A stretch of DNA of 8,442 nt from Clostridia bacterium (GTDB lineage: Bacteria; Bacillota; Clostridia; Oscillospirales; CAG-272), in NCBI GenBank assembly GCA_017629395.1, contig JAGBXH010000061.1, positions 1 to 8,442 of the forward strand, written 5' to 3'. Below, piece after piece: positions 7,731-8,442 of this stretch (positions are counted from its first letter, which is position 1; the number at the start of each line of letters is the position of its first letter). The position numbers and the translations under genes are program-made. Below the pieces are notes generated by a model, which was not told the DNA's origin, ran no database searches, and saw only the letters and a list, made by a program, of their open reading frames with translations.

Positions 7731-8063
7731 ATGGGACTTTTCAAAAAGATTTTCAAGCCCAAGAGCCCCGATTCCAAGCGTTTTCGCCGCGAGATGGCGG
7801 AGCAGATGTGCGGTCACCACATCAGATACGTCACGGAAAAGCGTAACGGTGTGGACGAGGTCATCGGACGCAACGGCGGGCTGAACATCCGCGACGACGA
7901 GCTGTTGGTATTTGCCAGCGCGGACGTCATCTTCCGTTGCAAAATTGACGACATGCAGGCTTGGGAGCTGCTTAGCAAGGACGGCGTGGTCATCACCGCC
8001 CCAGACCTTGAGCACGGCGGCGTGGAGAGAACCATTATCGTATTTTACGTATATTACAGATAA
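7731..8063 (+). CDS. Conserved-looking hypothetical protein, last gene of the pepF unit
   Basis: A 110-aa protein starting 3 nt after the pepF stop, so it is translated by coupling with pepF; the only purine-rich site (AAGGAG at 7710-7715) is about 15 nt upstream, inside pepF. The N-terminus MGLFKKIFKPKSPDSKRFRR is strongly basic. The remainder looks like a compact alpha/beta domain: RYVTEKRNGVDEVIGRNG, IRDDELLVFASADVIFRCK, then DMQAWELLSKDGVVITAPDL and a beta C-terminus ending FYVYYR. There is no signal peptide, membrane segment or catalytic motif. I recall similar small proteins in related Clostridia but cannot name a family or function. The terminator at 8068 begins 4 nt after the stop, confirming it as the last gene. 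Confidence 0.85.
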   Translation: MGLFKKIFKPKSPDSKRFRREMAEQMCGHHIRYVTEKRNGVDEVIGRNGGLNIRDDELLVFASADVIFRCKIDDMQAWELLSKDGVVITAPDLEHGGVERTIIVFYVYYR

Positions 8064-8067
8064 GTTT

Positions 8068-8103
8068 AAGGGAGAATGCCCCAAGGCGTTCTCCCTTCTT
8101 TCA
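8068..8103 (+). terminator. Rho-independent terminator of the ABC/pepF unit
   Basis: A 13-bp stem, AAGGGAGAATGCC (8068-8080) with GGCGTTCTCCCTT (8085-8097), one G-U wobble and a CCAA loop. It is followed by the T-rich CTTCTTTCAT. It begins 4 nt after the last stop codon. Confidence 0.88.
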
Positions 8104-8123
8104 TATAAAAGCTCTCCCCTGAG

Positions 8124-8222
8124 TGTCATCCTGAGCGGAGCGATGCTGCAGAGCAGCAAGCGAAGTCGAACTTTTGCGGCATGGAGTATCCGTCGCGTAG
8201 CAGGATACGCAATAGAGCAAAA
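8124..8222. repeat. Dispersed-repeat-like element with nested hairpins
   Basis: It begins TGTCATCCTGAGCGGAGCGA (8124-8143) and continues with a 6-bp hairpin TGCTGC-AGA-GCAGCA (8144-8158) and GCGAAGTCGAAC (8160-8171). The TGTCATyCTGAGCGGAGCGA...GCGAAGTCGAA signature is one I recall from intergenic repeats in several bacterial groups; I cannot verify copy number here. Next come nested inverted pairs: TTTTGC (8172-8177) with GCAAAA (8217-8222), enclosing GTATCC (8186-8191) with GGATAC (8203-8208), each separated by exactly 8 nt on both sides. No credible gene lies here. Confidence 0.6.
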
Positions 8223-8236
8223 GCGCAAGCCACGAT

Positions 8237-8296
8237 ACCGGGGACTGTCCCCTGTGACGTGCCCAAAGGGCATGTTACTGCGGGACTGTCCCCCGT
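8237..8296. repeat. Imperfect 60-nt hairpin element with GGGACTGTCCC cores
   Basis: The central hairpin GTGACGTGCCC (8254-8264), AAA, GGGCATGTTAC (8268-8278) pairs over all 11 positions, with two G-U wobbles. Outside it on each side lies a self-palindromic core, GGGGACTGTCCCC (8240-8252) and GGGACTGTCCC (8282-8292), so the arms also pair with each other with a 1-nt shift. It could form either one long hairpin or three small ones. From 8297 to 8356 I see nothing recognisable. Confidence 0.65.
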
Positions 8297-8356
8297 GTTG
8301 TGGCGCAGCGGGATCTCCAAACGGTTTGTGACACGCTTTTCTGCATAAACAACATA

Positions 8357-8440
8357 TTGTAGGGACAGGCGTCCTCGACTGTCCCTGCAAAATCAATCAA
8401 ATATGACAATGCGGACAGTCGGGGACGCCTGTCCCTACAA
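8357..8440. repeat. Inverted-repeat element (about 31-33 bp arms), reaching the right window edge
   Basis: The left arm 8357-8389 begins TTGTAGGGACAGGCGTCC and the right arm 8410-8440 ends GGACGCCTGTCCCTACAA. As inverted copies they match over about 30 positions, with one C/T difference and a 2-nt gap. The 20-nt centre is A/T-rich. Each arm also contains GGGAC/GTCCC steps similar to the preceding element. The TGTAGGG...CCCTACA ends are typical of small dispersed hairpin elements in this kind of genome (recollection, not checked). Confidence 0.72.
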
Positions 8441-8442
8441 AA

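Noticed and set aside
7912..8331. A 139-codon plus-strand frame over the end of the 110-aa gene and the repeats
   Set aside because: It overlaps the real gene out of frame and runs through a terminator and palindromic repeats; it has no ribosome binding site or protein-like composition.
5673..8396. A 907-codon open frame on the minus strand covering pepF, the 110-aa gene and the repeats
   Set aside because: It is in exact codon register with the sense genes, so it stays open simply because they avoid TTA, CTA and TCA codons. It has no ribosome binding site, no recognisable motifs and an improbable Val/Leu/His/Cys-rich composition.
8124..8442. CRISPR array
   Set aside because: The repeats are inverted and belong to different elements; there are no regularly spaced direct repeats with unique spacers and no cas genes.

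Overview
The window looks like chromosomal DNA of a moderate-GC Firmicute, most likely an uncultured gut Clostridia/Oscillospiraceae-type bacterium. This is inferred from consensus sigma-A promoters with 17-nt spacers, purine-rich AGGAG ribosome binding sites, the gene families present, and small palindromic repeats (GGGCGATCA..TGATCGCCC; GGGAC-N-GTCCC; TGTCATCCTGAGCGGAGCGA) of a kind I recall as common in such genomes. No phage, plasmid, CRISPR, rRNA or tRNA signal was seen.

Layout: (1) 1-118 is the 3' end of an unidentified gene, closed by a strong intrinsic terminator at 136-164. (2) 188-316 is a gene-free, MITE-like element bounded by 16-bp inverted repeats and holding internal hairpins. 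(3) On the minus strand, a two-gene unit runs from a perfect TTGACA-17-TATAAT promoter (1857-1885) through a 387-aa carbohydrate-enzyme-like protein (1827-664) and a stop/start-overlapping 98-aa protein (667-371) to a terminator at 329-361. (4) Diverging from it, a TTTACA-17-TATAAT promoter (1955-1983) leads into four closely spaced plus-strand genes: a MacB/LolD-type ABC ATPase, a 1041-aa FtsX-family permease carrying a large inserted coiled coil, an M3-family oligoendopeptidase F, and a small conserved-looking 110-aa protein. The gaps are 39, 33 and 3 nt and the run ends in an intrinsic terminator at 8068-8103. (5) 8104-8442 is gene-free and packed with three different hairpin/inverted-repeat elements.

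How the genes could work together: the ATPase and permease should form one membrane complex of the MacB/FtsX mechanotransmission type (not a classic substrate-through-the-membrane importer). PepF is a cytoplasmic peptidase that trims short peptides; it may simply be a housekeeping neighbour or may share the transcript. The minus-strand pair is functionally separate. I see no convincing new defence or mobile system. The most unusual items are the coiled-coil permease, the uncharacterised sugar-enzyme-like gene with its coupled 98-aa partner, and the clustered repeats at both intergenic ends.
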